DNA from: Marinifilum sp965230805
GTDB lineage: Bacteria > Bacteroidota > Bacteroidia > Bacteroidales > Marinifilaceae
Assembly (NCBI RefSeq): GCF_965230805.1
Contig: NZ_OZ246019.1
Coordinates: 1-64,000 of the forward strand
Length of the DNA stretch: 64,000 nt
Direction of reading: 5' to 3'
Below, one piece after another: positions 19,186 to 28,985 of the stretch. The position numbers and the translations under genes were made by a program. Under the pieces are notes generated by a model. It ran no database searches. It was given only the letters and a program-made list of their open reading frames with translations, and was not told the DNA's origin. Each line of letters begins with the position of its first letter. Position 1 is the stretch's first letter.

Positions 19186-19620
19186 TGCTTACTCTGACTT
19201 TTCAAAATCGTTTAGGGTATAAACCCACTAACCGGAATTTTTAAAGAATTAACAATAACAGCTCTGGCATGTTTGAGATGCTTTCACTTTCATCCGAAAA
19301 TCTGAATTTTAAAAAGACCCGGGAATCTCATATTATTGTTTCGAATCAAAAACTAAAATATTTATGGGACTCTTTCAGGCGAAACAATAAGACCAACAAA
19401 CCAATACCATATTAAATTCTTGACTTCGTACCCAATTGGATATTTTATAATTGCACCAATACTTATAAAAGAGATAAAGACTGTCATAAATTTAAGACTT
19501 ACGATCAATTCGTAGCACTAACCAACAGTCAGCTGTAAAAGGTGTTAAAAAACCGACACTGTGTCTGAAACAATCGAAGAACTCGATATTCCCAAGGCTA
19601 AAGATGAGCATATCTTCAGA
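19186..19620. other. Non-coding spacer
   Basis: About 430 bp of A/T-rich sequence. No open frame with coding character, no RNA gene and no hairpin with a T-tract was recognised. A 64-codon GTG-started frame at 19561 runs into the 21-bp repeat array and is judged spurious. Confidence 0.4.
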
Positions 19621-20063
19621 AATGAAAAGCTTATCAATTCAGACTTTTTAGCATCACCAAGCGAGTTATCAATGTTATTTCTTGTCCTTTTTACCTTAAA
19701 ACTTAAGCTTGCAAGCTTAAAACATGAGCTTTGTACATTTCTACCTAAGCTTTAAACCTTAAAACCTGAGCTGTGAACGTTTTGACCTGAGCTGTGAACG
19801 TTAAAACCCAAGCTTTGACCATTTCTACCTGAGCTGTGAACGTTAAAAGCTCAACTTTTTATGAAATACCATGCTTTTTTAAGGCAAAAGGACTACAAAA
19901 AACATCAATACTTAAGCTTTTAAGGTAAGAACCTCACCTTTTTACCTTACAGGCTCTCTTTTTAATGTTAAAAGCTCAGGTTTTAAGGTTTAATGCATAG
20001 ATATTAAGATTGCAAACTCAGTTTTTTGCATTAAAAGTTGAACTTTTTATGCGAATCAACTCG
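19621..20063. repeat. Degenerate 21-bp-period tandem repeat array
   Basis: Seven units start exactly every 21 bp with (G/A)AGCT: 19705, 19726, 19747, 19768, 19789, 19810 and 19831. The best-preserved unit is GAGCTGTGAACGTT plus seven bases, at 19768, 19789 and 19831. Less similar units continue the same phase on both sides, from about 19621 to 20063. Because 21 is a multiple of three, the units would encode heptads, but stop codons recur in the plus frames. It lies upstream of the cobalamin riboswitch. Confidence 0.7.
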
Positions 20064-20280
20064 CAATCACCCTATATTTTCTTCTTCTTTGAATTAAGGT
20101 TTCACGACAAATAATGTATGTTTATTCATAAAACGAGCATGATTAAAAAAGCTATCCGGAATAGCAATCCCTGGATCTCCATTTACAATTTCCATCTAAA
20201 GAATACCAGTCATTGTTAATTTCTTTTTAATAACTCCTTTCCAAAGTAGTCTAATCTTTTCTGATAAAATAATACCTTTA

Positions 20281-20441
20281 AGTCTGAATTTGATGCAAGG
20301 GAATACTGTGCAATTCAGTAACTGTACCCGCAGCCGTAATCTGTTGAAATGTTTTGATTCTTCGGTGTCACTGACAAGCAACTGCCTGTTGGGAAGGCAA
20401 ATCAAAATACAGTAAGTCGGAAGACCTATCAAATTCAATCT
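20281..20441 (+). ncRNA. Cobalamin riboswitch
   Basis: The conserved pieces occur in order: GGGAATACTGTG at about 20299, AACTGTACCCGCAGCCGTAAT, CACTG at 20369, GGGAAGGC at 20391 and the B12-box-like AGTCGGAAGACC at about 20415. A P1 helix closes it: GAATTTGAT (20286-20294) with ATCAAATTC (20428-20436), 9 perfect pairs. It ends about 105 bp before nrdA. TACCTTTA at 20273 is a candidate -7 element. Cobalamin riboswitches repress B12-independent isozymes when B12 is present, which fits the class I reductase downstream. Confidence 0.9.
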
Positions 20442-20545
20442 AATTCGTAGCTTTCGGGAATAAGAGCTTAAGAAGACATATTGACATTCTTATATTTTAT
20501 CCTTTTTGCTACCATTAATTGAATATTAATTAAAAATGAAAATTA

Positions 20546-22870
20546 ATGGAACAAATACACGTTATTAAGCGTGATGGAACACGTGCGCCCATAGATCTTG
20601 CAATGATACATGAAGCAGTTGAGTGGGCATGCAATGGATACGATGATGTATCTGTTTCTGATATTGAGATTAATTCCAAACTTCAATTTTTTGAAGGAAT
20701 TACAACTTCAGAAATTCAAAAAGTTATGATCCGCTCAGCAGCAGATCTTATCTCACACGAAAAACCAAACTATCAGTACGTAGCTGCTCGTTTGTTACTA
20801 ATGGACTTGCGGAAACAGGTGTATAAGCAAGCAGAGCCCATTCCTTTCGAATATCTTGTAAGAAACAATATCTACAAAGGAATTTATGACAAGGTATTGC
20901 TTGAAAAGTACAGCCCCCAGGAATTGGTATTTTTTAGCAAGCAAATTAATTACGATCGCGACTTCAAGTTTACCTTTGCCGGCTTAAGCCAAATGGTCGA
21001 CAAATATTTGCTGCAAGACCGAATTAGTGGGGAACTGCATGAAACACCACAGGAATCCTTCATGCTCATCAGTATGTTCATGTTTATGAACTATGATTCG
21101 GAAAATCGCAAAAAATATGTTGTTCGATTATACGAAGCATTGTCGCAGTTTAAGATTAGTCTGCCAACTCCTATTATGGCCGGGGTAAGAACTCCTTTGC
21201 GACAGTTTAGTTCTTGCTGCTTAATTGATGTGGGTGATTCTATCCCATCTATCATGAATTCGAATACCGCAGTGGGTTACTACACTGCCCAGCGTGCAGG
21301 AATAGGTTTAAACTTTGGTAGGATAAGAGGAATTGATGCGCAAATAAGAGGTGGTGAAGTGGTACACACGGGTTTGGTACCATTTTTAAAAATGTTCGAA
21401 GCCACCACCAAAAGCTTTACTCAAAATTCAATTCGCGGAGGTGGTTCTACTTCTGCCCTTCCTTTTTTTCATTGGGAAATTGAAACCTTTATCCAATTGA
21501 AAAACAACAAAGGGAATGATGAAAATCGCGTGAGACGCATGGACTATTCGGTTGCGCTTAACAAACTGTTTCGAGACAGAATTAAAAGAAACGAAAACAT
21601 CAGTCTTTTTTCAAGCGAAGAAACACAGGAACTTTACGAACTTTTTTACAGTTCTGATTATGAGCGTTTCGAAGAAATGTATCTGAGATATGAGAAGGAT
21701 CATACCATACGCCGAAAATCAATAAATGCGCGTGAACTGTATTTAGCCATCCTGAAAGAACGTTACGAAACAGGGCGTATTTACATTTTAAATGCAGACC
21801 ATGTAAACAAGCACTCTTCTTTTAAAGACAGTATTTACATGAGTAATCTGTGTCAGGAAATTACTCTGCCAACATCACCTTTAACGGATATCAATAAAGC
21901 TGATGGTGAAATTGCCATGTGCATATTGAGCAATATCAATTTGGGTAAACTAGACAATATTCAGGAGTTGGATGAGCTAACAGAGCTGTTGGTACGATTT
22001 TTAGATGAGCTAATCGATTATCAGGAATATCCGGTACCAACAGCCGAAAAATCTACCAAGAATAGAAGAAGTTTAGGCATTGGTGTATCGGATGTGTTTA
22101 ACTTTCTTGCGAAAAACAGCTTAAATTTCGATGAAGAGGACGGAAGAATCGTAATTCATCAATATATGGAACGTTTTCAGTATGGTTTGATTAAAGCCTC
22201 AGCCAATCTTGCCAAAGAAAAAGGAGCTTGTAAATATTTTAACCGAACCAAGTATTCCGATTCTATCTTCCCAATTGATACTTACGAAAAAAATGTAGAT
22301 GACATTGTTCCAAACGAACTGATCTGCGATTGGGATGCTCTTAAAAAATTGGTGAAACAATATGGCTTGCGCAACTCCGCTTTAAGTGCGATTCCTCCTG
22401 CTGCTTCAAGCTCAATAGTTTCGAACTCTACTCCCGGGCTTGATCCGGTTAGGAAATTGTTGATTGCAAAAATGAGTAAATATGGTCCTTTAAAACAATT
22501 GGTTCCCGGATTTGAACACTACAAGGAAAATTATCCCCTTGCCTGGGATATCAACAATGAGGAATATCTAAAATTTGTGGCCATTTTTCAAAAGTTTCTC
22601 GATCAGAGTATCAGTACAAATGTTTATTACGACATCTCGAAATACGAGAGCAGTAAAGTTCCGGTACGCGATTTAATTCGACACGAAAGCATTGCTTACA
22701 AGTATGGTTTAAAAACGCTGTACTATCTAAATAGTAATGATAATTCGGGCGAAAGCTCTCAGGAATTGGCGCAAGCCAATAATACAAATACAGCTGCCAG
22801 CTCTAAGAGTTCAAAGCCTGAATTAGACAATGAAGTTCTTGAATGTGAAGGTGGCGCCTGTTCTGTTTAA
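20546..22870 (+). CDS. nrdA: Class Ia ribonucleoside-diphosphate reductase, alpha subunit
   Basis: 774 aa. An N-terminal ATP-cone (MEQIHVIKRDGTRAP to about residue 95) is followed by the catalytic barrel: FSSCCLIDVGDS carries the first redox Cys, NLCQEITLPTSP has the N-x-C-x-E active-site triad, and LKTLYYLNSN has the tyrosine pair of the radical path. The C-terminus ends CEGGACSV, the Cys-x4-Cys pair reduced by thioredoxin/glutaredoxin. It reduces ribonucleoside diphosphates with NrdB, encoded 21 bp downstream. The upstream cobalamin riboswitch should shut it down when B12 is plentiful. Confidence 0.97.
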   Translation: MEQIHVIKRDGTRAPIDLAMIHEAVEWACNGYDDVSVSDIEINSKLQFFEGITTSEIQKVMIRSAADLISHEKPNYQYVAARLLLMDLRKQVYKQAEPIPFEYLVRNNIYKGIYDKVLLEKYSPQELVFFSKQINYDRDFKFTFAGLSQMVDKYLLQDRISGELHETPQESFMLISMFMFMNYDSENRKKYVVRLYEALSQFKISLPTPIMAGVRTPLRQFSSCCLIDVGDSIPSIMNSNTAVGYYTAQRAGIGLNFGRIRGIDAQIRGGEVVHTGLVPFLKMFEATTKSFTQNSIRGGGSTSALPFFHWEIETFIQLKNNKGNDENRVRRMDYSVALNKLFRDRIKRNENISLFSSEETQELYELFYSSDYERFEEMYLRYEKDHTIRRKSINARELYLAILKERYETGRIYILNADHVNKHSSFKDSIYMSNLCQEITLPTSPLTDINKADGEIAMCILSNINLGKLDNIQELDELTELLVRFLDELIDYQEYPVPTAEKSTKNRRSLGIGVSDVFNFLAKNSLNFDEEDGRIVIHQYMERFQYGLIKASANLAKEKGACKYFNRTKYSDSIFPIDTYEKNVDDIVPNELICDWDALKKLVKQYGLRNSALSAIPPAASSSIVSNSTPGLDPVRKLLIAKMSKYGPLKQLVPGFEHYKENYPLAWDINNEEYLKFVAIFQKFLDQSISTNVYYDISKYESSKVPVRDLIRHESIAYKYGLKTLYYLNSNDNSGESSQELAQANNTNTAASSKSSKPELDNEVLECEGGACSV

Positions 22871-22891
22871 TCAATTAAAAAACATATTGTA

Positions 22892-24004
22892 ATGACTAAT
22901 AAACCAAGTTTATACAACGACAATAAAATTGATTTTCTTACCGAAAAAATGTTTTTTGGACAGGGAAAAAATGTTCAGCGATACGATATTCAGAAGTATC
23001 CTTTCTACGAAAACTTATCGCAAAGAATGTTGAGTTTCTTTTGGCGTCCCGAGGAAATATCTCTAATTAAAGATATCAACGATTTTAACACCCTTTCGGA
23101 GCAAGAAAAATTTATTTTTACTGAGAATTTAAAATACCAGATTCTGCTTGATAGTGTGCAGGGACGTTCACCTTTTTTAACCTTTGGGCAAGTGGTAACA
23201 CTACCCGAAGTAGAAGAAGCTATTATCATTTGGGATTTTTTCGAAACCATCCATTCCATGAGCTATTCTTACATCATTAAGAATGTTTATACCAGTCCTG
23301 AAAAGATATTCGATGACATCATGACCAACGAGATGATTGTTGAACGTGCCGGTTCGGTGACCGACCATTATAACGATTTCTATCATTATTTAATTAAATA
23401 TCAGGCTCAACAATTGGGAATGACCGATAAGAATACAATTGAATTAGAAGACCTTAAGAAGAAGCTTTATTTGGCTTTGGTTTCGGTTAATATTCTTGAA
23501 GGAGTACGCTTTTATGTTTCTTTTGCCTGTTCCTTTGCTTTTGCTGAAAACAAAAAAATGGAAGGGAATGCAAAAATTATCAAGTTTATTGCCCGCGATG
23601 AAAATGAACATTTGGCCATTACTCAAAAAATGATTCGAGATTTGCGAAGCAATGAAGAAGAAGGCTTTGCTGAAATTATTGAAGGTTTGGATGATGAAGT
23701 ATATGCCATGTATAAAGATGCTGCTGAGCAAGAAATGCGCTGGGCAGAATATCTATTCGAGAAAGGTTCAATTATCGGATTAAATGACAAACTTCTGATT
23801 AAATACATGAAACACATGACCGATAAAAGGCTAAAGGGAATTGGTCTAAAACCAATTTACAATGAAAAGAACAATCCGCTTTCCTGGATGGATCATTGGC
23901 TTCGAAATGATGCCGTAGAGGTATTGCCTCAGGAAACCGAAATCAGTTCCTATGTGGTAGGTGGAATTGATATGGATGTAAATGATGACGATTTTAATGT
24001 TTAG
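22892..24004 (+). CDS. nrdB: Class Ia ribonucleotide reductase, beta subunit
   Basis: 370 aa, close to E. coli NrdB (376). Metal ligands and radical Tyr are recognisable: Glu, His and Tyr in ETIHSMSYSYI, Glu in LEGVRFYVSFA, and Glu and His in RDENEHLAIT. The Tyr in IHSMSY corresponds to the radical Y122 of E. coli, so a di-iron tyrosyl radical (class Ia) enzyme is expected, which needs oxygen. It follows nrdA in the same riboswitch-controlled unit and is followed by a terminator. Confidence 0.96.
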   Translation: MTNKPSLYNDNKIDFLTEKMFFGQGKNVQRYDIQKYPFYENLSQRMLSFFWRPEEISLIKDINDFNTLSEQEKFIFTENLKYQILLDSVQGRSPFLTFGQVVTLPEVEEAIIIWDFFETIHSMSYSYIIKNVYTSPEKIFDDIMTNEMIVERAGSVTDHYNDFYHYLIKYQAQQLGMTDKNTIELEDLKKKLYLALVSVNILEGVRFYVSFACSFAFAENKKMEGNAKIIKFIARDENEHLAITQKMIRDLRSNEEEGFAEIIEGLDDEVYAMYKDAAEQEMRWAEYLFEKGSIIGLNDKLLIKYMKHMTDKRLKGIGLKPIYNEKNNPLSWMDHWLRNDAVEVLPQETEISSYVVGGIDMDVNDDDFNV

Positions 24005-24045
24005 GGGATCATTTTAATACACCGCTATAAAGCTGGTATAACAAA

Positions 24046-24082
24046 AGAGACTTCGTGGTATCAACCGGAAGTCTCTTTTTTC
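24046..24082 (+). terminator. Terminator of nrdAB
   Basis: Perfect 9-bp stem AGAGACTTC with GAAGTCTCT, followed by a T-tract, about 40 bp after the nrdB stop codon. Confidence 0.85.
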
Positions 24083-24160
24083 TATTTTATCTGCAAGTTC
24101 AATTAAAGATATTCGCCACAATCAGTGAAAACGGTGACAATATTTTTAATTGAAATCAGC

Positions 24161-25462
24161 TTACAAGCCAAAGAAATAAGCAAACACCTTGCGAACGTAA
24201 GCATTATCTTCTACTCCACCCGTTTCGCGAACCGAGTGCATGCCAAACATCGGATTTCCAATATCCACTGTACGGATATCAACCTGCCCTGTTGACACAT
24301 TCCCTAAAGTGCTGCCTCCAACCAAATCGGAACGGTTCACAAACTTTTGGTAAGGAACATCAGCATTCTTGCATAGTGTTTCGAATACAGTTCCCGAATC
24401 ACCATCGGTAGTATATTTTTGATTGGCATGGATCTTAATTACCGGACCTTTATTGATGAACGGACGATTGGTAGGATCGTGCTTCTCGCCAATATTTGGG
24501 TGAACGGCATGAGCCATATCTGCCGAAATCATAAATGAGCTGTAAATGGCACGGTGCAAAGATTCCATATCCTTACCCAATTTAAAAACAATGCGTTGAA
24601 GAATGTGACGCAATACCGGGGAACCCGCTCCCTGCTTGCTTACACTGCCTACTTCTTCGTTATCGAATATGGCAAGCATTTGTGTCTTTTTAGAGTTACC
24701 AACCGATAAAAGTGCTTTTAAACCTGCATGAGCCATGGCCAAATCATCCAATCGCGATGACGAAATAAACTCATCGTTTAAACCAAAAATCGATCCTTTC
24801 TCAAGCTCGAACAAGTTCACATCAAAATCGATAATGGATTCTGCATCAATTTTCAATTCGTTGGCGATTAATTTCACCAAACAATTGTCTTTCTCCATTT
24901 CTTCGGTAATCATAGAAAGCAATGGAAGCATATCCTTCTGCTTGTTTAATGCCACACCCTCGTTTACTGCACGGTTCAGGTGAATTGCCAAATTAGGAAT
25001 CACCATTAAAGGGCGGTCGATTTTTACATACAAATGCTCTGGCTGCAAAGGATCGTTCGATTGCACTGATACACGCCCTGCAATGGAAAGAGGACGATCC
25101 ATCCAGGTATTTAAGATCGGGCCACCATAAACTTCTGTATTTAACTTGATGTAGTTTCCTTCGACTTCGATTTCAGGATTTGGCTTAATTTTAAATCCTG
25201 GTGCATCAGAGTGGGCACATATCATTTGAAATCCTTCTTCTTCAATCTCACCTGTTCCAAGCTGAAAAGCGAAAATGGCAGAACCATTTTTAGTTGTAAA
25301 GTATTTTCCTCCCTTTTCAACTGTCCATTCATCACGAAGATCCAATTCCTGATATCCCGCCTCATTTAATTCTTTACGGATATTATTTACTGCATGATAG
25401 GTACTTGGACTGCCATGTATAAAATCAATTAGTTCTTGTGCTTGTTGTTTGGTGTTACTCAT
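24161..25462 (-). CDS. M18 family aminopeptidase
   Basis: 433 aa. The di-zinc ligands sit in MICAHSDAPGFKI (His), the SSSRLDDLAMAHAG segment (Asp), DNEEVGSVSKQGAGS (Glu pair), and HPNIGEKHDP and the C-terminal GMHSVRE (His). These are diagnostic of M18 aspartyl aminopeptidase-like enzymes (PepC/ApeB type). Cytoplasmic, no signal peptide. Single-gene unit. Confidence 0.94.
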   Translation of the reverse strand: MSNTKQQAQELIDFIHGSPSTYHAVNNIRKELNEAGYQELDLRDEWTVEKGGKYFTTKNGSAIFAFQLGTGEIEEEGFQMICAHSDAPGFKIKPNPEIEVEGNYIKLNTEVYGGPILNTWMDRPLSIAGRVSVQSNDPLQPEHLYVKIDRPLMVIPNLAIHLNRAVNEGVALNKQKDMLPLLSMITEEMEKDNCLVKLIANELKIDAESIIDFDVNLFELEKGSIFGLNDEFISSSRLDDLAMAHAGLKALLSVGNSKKTQMLAIFDNEEVGSVSKQGAGSPVLRHILQRIVFKLGKDMESLHRAIYSSFMISADMAHAVHPNIGEKHDPTNRPFINKGPVIKIHANQKYTTDGDSGTVFETLCKNADVPYQKFVNRSDLVGGSTLGNVSTGQVDIRTVDIGNPMFGMHSVRETGGVEDNAYVRKVFAYFFGL

Positions 25463-25499
25463 AGTATGTGTTTTAATATTGTCTATAAAATTTGAATTT

Positions 25500-25507
25500 C
25501 AAATCTA
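25500..25507 (-). promoter_or_regulatory. Candidate -7 element of the M18 aminopeptidase gene
   Basis: Minus strand reads TAGATTTG (perfect TAnnTTTG), 38 bp upstream of the start codon. Confidence 0.45.
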
Positions 25508-25683
25508 CGTTATTTCTTAGAATTAATAATGAGTTATTCGATTGGAATGAGCCTTTCTCAGAAAAGTAATATTAGAGCCTAAAATACTTAAAGTGATTAA
25601 CACTTTTAACTGCAGGCAGTTTTCACTTCAGGCAGTTTATACACTTTAACTACTTAATCTGCTCATAATTTTCTCCTAAATAT

Positions 25684-25691
25684 TATATTTG
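25684..25691 (+). promoter_or_regulatory. Candidate -7 element of the exonuclease/BRCT gene
   Basis: TATATTTG (perfect TAnnTTTG), 33 bp upstream of the start codon at 25724. Confidence 0.45.
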
Positions 25692-25723
25692 CTCTTATCT
25701 GATTACCCTAATAAAAACCAAGT

Positions 25724-27022
25724 ATGACAAACGATCCGATACTGGAACTCTACAATCATCAATTTGCAATTATTTCATTAGAAACCACCGGTATTTCTCC
25801 TCTGCAAGGTGATCATCTGGTTGAACTCTCGATTCAAACCGTTAACTGGAATGGAGAATTATTAGACAGTTATGTAACGCTTGTGCACCCGGGAAAAGAT
25901 ATCGAAGGCTTCCAAATTCATGGGATTACCGACGAAATGGTAAAAAACGCCCCTTCTGCTAAAGATATTGTGCCAGACATTCTTTCTCGTCTGAATGGGA
26001 AAACCCTGGTTGCTCATGATCTGGATTTTGCAGTTCGATTCTTAGAACCCATTTTAAATGGCAGTATGCCGAAGTTAAAAGGGATCTGCACACTAAAATT
26101 GTTTAATTTGGTTGCACCCAAATCGGGCTTGCGTCGTTTGGAACAGTTGTGTTCCTATTACGATATCGATTTTTCGGTGCGTCATAGTGCCAAATCTGAT
26201 TCTCTGGCCACAGCAAAATTATTCTCAATTCTAAAAAATTTATATGCGCAGGAATTTGAATTGGAAAAGTTTGTAGAGAACTTTTTGCATGTTACTGATA
26301 TTAAAGATTGTCCGAAAGAGCGCAACATTTTTATGAAGCGCAACGAAGCAAAGAACATCGCTAACATTCAGAAAACAAAGCTTTACGATCTGCTGAACAG
26401 ATTAACCTCAAGTGCCGGCGATTCGGTTCCTGTTCGACAGTATTTAAATGTATTGGATCGTGCTTTGGCAGATCGTATTTTGGAAGAAAAAGAGATCATT
26501 TCTCTGGTTGATCTTGCCACTGCCTACAAGCTATCCAAAGATCAGGTAATGGAAATTCACGAAGAATATCTGCGCAAGCTAATTCGCATTTACCTTTTAG
26601 ATGAAATTCTTACCAATGCCGAAATGGATGATCTGAATTTGGTTTCTGATTTGCTTTGCATCCTGCCAAAAGAAATGGATTTATTGATAGAATACGAACG
26701 TACCAAGATTCCCATTACAACACCGGGAATTCAAAAACAGTTGAAATCTTTAGCAGGAAAAAGCGTTTGTTTCTCGGGTCACCTAAACTGCAAGATGAAT
26801 GGCAAACGCATTGATCGTGAACTGGCTCAGCAATTGGTTAAGGAGCGTGGCTTAATTGTGAAACGTGTAGTTTCCAAAAATGTAGATTACCTGATTACGG
26901 CGCACGCAGAGCAATTTTCCGGTAAAGGACGCAAAAACCGAAAAGCCATGGAATATCATGTTAATGTGATAGATGAGAAGGTATTTTGGGAAATGATTGG
27001 GGTGGTGGTTGATAATGAATAG
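25724..27022 (+). CDS. DEDD-type exonuclease domain protein with C-terminal BRCT
   Basis: 432 aa. Residues about 12-175 have the DnaQ/ExoX-like 3'-5' exonuclease fold: ISLETTG (ExoI), AHDLDFAVRF (ExoII) and HSAKSDSLATA (ExoIII, H-x-A-x-x-D). In ExoI the usual D-x-E is S-x-E, so the first metal-binding Asp is replaced. A helical middle region leads to a BRCT domain at about 345-430 (LAGKSVCFSGHL, ending in VFWEMIG). The same combination occurs in DNA-repair-type proteins. Whether it is still a nuclease is open. Confidence 0.8.
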   Translation: MTNDPILELYNHQFAIISLETTGISPLQGDHLVELSIQTVNWNGELLDSYVTLVHPGKDIEGFQIHGITDEMVKNAPSAKDIVPDILSRLNGKTLVAHDLDFAVRFLEPILNGSMPKLKGICTLKLFNLVAPKSGLRRLEQLCSYYDIDFSVRHSAKSDSLATAKLFSILKNLYAQEFELEKFVENFLHVTDIKDCPKERNIFMKRNEAKNIANIQKTKLYDLLNRLTSSAGDSVPVRQYLNVLDRALADRILEEKEIISLVDLATAYKLSKDQVMEIHEEYLRKLIRIYLLDEILTNAEMDDLNLVSDLLCILPKEMDLLIEYERTKIPITTPGIQKQLKSLAGKSVCFSGHLNCKMNGKRIDRELAQQLVKERGLIVKRVVSKNVDYLITAHAEQFSGKGRKNRKAMEYHVNVIDEKVFWEMIGVVVDNE

Positions 27023-27135
27023 TTTTAGCACGTGATTTTGCGCTTTTTTGCTCCAGTAAATTTGTAATTTACAGGTTTTGAGGAAAGGATTTCAAATCCG
27101 AAATCTTCTTAAGAATTAAAAATTCTCAACTCATA

Positions 27136-27157
27136 ATCCCTGATTCAAATCAGGGAT
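27136..27157. terminator. Hairpin between convergent genes
   Basis: Perfect 10-bp inverted repeat (ATCCCTGATT with AATCAGGGAT, 2-nt loop) 8 bp past the end of the terpene-cyclase-like gene and about 115 bp past the exonuclease gene. No T-tract follows on either strand, so its role as a bidirectional terminator is a guess. Confidence 0.4.
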
Positions 27158-27164
27158 AGCAGGA

Positions 27165-28973
27165 TTATTCAAGCTTTGCTTCACTCGCAGTGGAACACTC
27201 GCTATTTGTAAGCGACTTAATGGTTTCATGTAAGGCAGAGCTTGCAAATACCAACGGATAAAGATCTTCATAATACCACAGCGAAGCAAAATACAAGCCT
27301 ACTGGCGCAGCTTTAACATCATTTAAATCTTTTGGAAGATGCAATTCGAACCAATGCATTGCTTGGTCTACGTTCTCTATTTTTTTATGAGATGCCAAAG
27401 CACGAATGGCTAAAGATGTTTCTTCGATGGTAGATATTAAGTTTGTGTTTCCTCCCCATCCTCCATCTTCATTTTGTGATGCTTGCAGAAAGTCTATTGC
27501 TTTACGCTTAACTTTAGAAAAACCTACTAATGCATCTGGTTTTAAACTACTTATAGAGTATAATACTATTGACGTTCCATACACAGGGTTTTCATGCTGA
27601 ACATCGTCCTCGTTTCCAAACCATAAAGGCAACCAAGAACCATTAGCCAGTTGAGATTTCTGCAAATACTTCCATGCCTTTTGCATACTTTTATCGAGCT
27701 TAGTTCTGGTCTGTACATCCATTTTATCGCGCCAAAGCGACAATGCTTTAATGGCATGTGCACTGATATCGGGACAAGAACAGTCGAATGGCAATTTGCC
27801 CCAACCTTTGCAGAAAGTAGGCATTCCTCCATCATTGTTCTGAAGGTCAATTAACCAATTCACGGCATTTTTTATGGCATCTATGGGAATATCCTGATAT
27901 TCGTTTAATTTATGCAGTGCAATTAGTGCCCCCGAAGTATCATCGGCATCAGGTACTCCTCCCTGCAAATGAGTCCATGCCCAACCTCCTGGTTTTGCCT
28001 TGGTAAATAGGTGAATTTTCTTTAATTGATGGTCTAAATAATAATCAGTAAGCTTCTGTTTTTCTGACAATTGAGACAAGTGCTCATGATCCAGTGCATT
28101 TACAGACAATGATGTTACCCAGGTGGCCAAATGTGTATCAATTGGCCAGGAACCATCATGGCGAATGGATTGTTCTAAAAAGTTGGCAGCTTTCTTGCAG
28201 ACCTCCGATTTTCTCTCGCCTGCTCCTATCAAACTCATCAATACAAATCCGGTTAAAGGTGAGGCTTCCAAAAAGCCACCCTTATGGGGCTGTTTTTCTG
28301 CCAAAATCTGAAGAACTTTTGGTTTCACCAACCGGTTTAGCTTTCGCATCAGCAAGCTTTGCCTGCTATTTCTTGATTTTACCAAGCCTATGGCTATCAG
28401 CGCGGGAATGGCATAACTTACCACCGATAAGTTGAGAAACTTAAAGAACTGATCTGGAAAAACTGCCAATTGAAAAGGAAGTTGCGGAACAAGTTTCCAG
28501 CCTTTATCTCCCAATCGGCCCGCCAAAGCACACATGGATAATATGGGAACCGAAAAGCTTTGATCTTTTTGATAGTGATTCAAAACAGCCGAACTAATTG
28601 ATTCGGGATCTAGGTTTTTTAAACGATCAGTTAACCAATTTTCAGCTTTCTGTATGGTTTCAGTAAATTCAGGGCGATCTTTTGCAATTGAAAAGCAGGC
28701 CCAGGTAAGCAAGGTAGTACTCAAATTACTTTTGCTTCGAATGGAATCGCCCCAGCCTCCATCTAAATTTACATTCTTAGCCAACCAAACTAGTCCCCTG
28801 CTAATCTGTAAATCGTATTTCTCCTTATCGTATTTCCAAAGAGCAAAAACTGCTACAGCAGTTGATAATGCACTACTGGATAATTTTCCATCCCAATATC
28901 CCTTTTCATTTCGAAGGGAAAGAATGTACTCATCCAATTTTTTCTTGATCGACTGAATTTGATTGCAATTCAT
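27165..28973 (-). CDS. Squalene-hopene-cyclase-like class II terpene cyclase
   Basis: 602 aa, near the size of squalene-hopene cyclases (about 630). The acid motif DADDT is at residues 342-346, matching DXDDT of class II cyclases both in sequence and in position. QW-type repeats (GGW/GSW/GGF) occur near 72, 232, 274, 329 and in the last third (NGSWLPLWFG, EDGGWGG), as in the two alpha/alpha barrels of this fold. It should protonate and cyclise an isoprenoid. The substrate is unknown; the adjacent polyprenyl synthase may supply a diphosphate or its product. Last gene of the 18-gene cluster; starts 12 bp after the preceding gene. Confidence 0.82.
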   Translation of the reverse strand: MNCNQIQSIKKKLDEYILSLRNEKGYWDGKLSSSALSTAVAVFALWKYDKEKYDLQISRGLVWLAKNVNLDGGWGDSIRSKSNLSTTLLTWACFSIAKDRPEFTETIQKAENWLTDRLKNLDPESISSAVLNHYQKDQSFSVPILSMCALAGRLGDKGWKLVPQLPFQLAVFPDQFFKFLNLSVVSYAIPALIAIGLVKSRNSRQSLLMRKLNRLVKPKVLQILAEKQPHKGGFLEASPLTGFVLMSLIGAGERKSEVCKKAANFLEQSIRHDGSWPIDTHLATWVTSLSVNALDHEHLSQLSEKQKLTDYYLDHQLKKIHLFTKAKPGGWAWTHLQGGVPDADDTSGALIALHKLNEYQDIPIDAIKNAVNWLIDLQNNDGGMPTFCKGWGKLPFDCSCPDISAHAIKALSLWRDKMDVQTRTKLDKSMQKAWKYLQKSQLANGSWLPLWFGNEDDVQHENPVYGTSIVLYSISSLKPDALVGFSKVKRKAIDFLQASQNEDGGWGGNTNLISTIEETSLAIRALASHKKIENVDQAMHWFELHLPKDLNDVKAAPVGLYFASLWYYEDLYPLVFASSALHETIKSLTNSECSTASEAKLE

Positions 28974-28985
28974 CCTGAAATGTCA

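Noticed and set aside
19561..19755. 64-codon GTG-started frame
   Set aside because: Its second half is the 21-bp repeat array and stops recur in the following units; no coding evidence.
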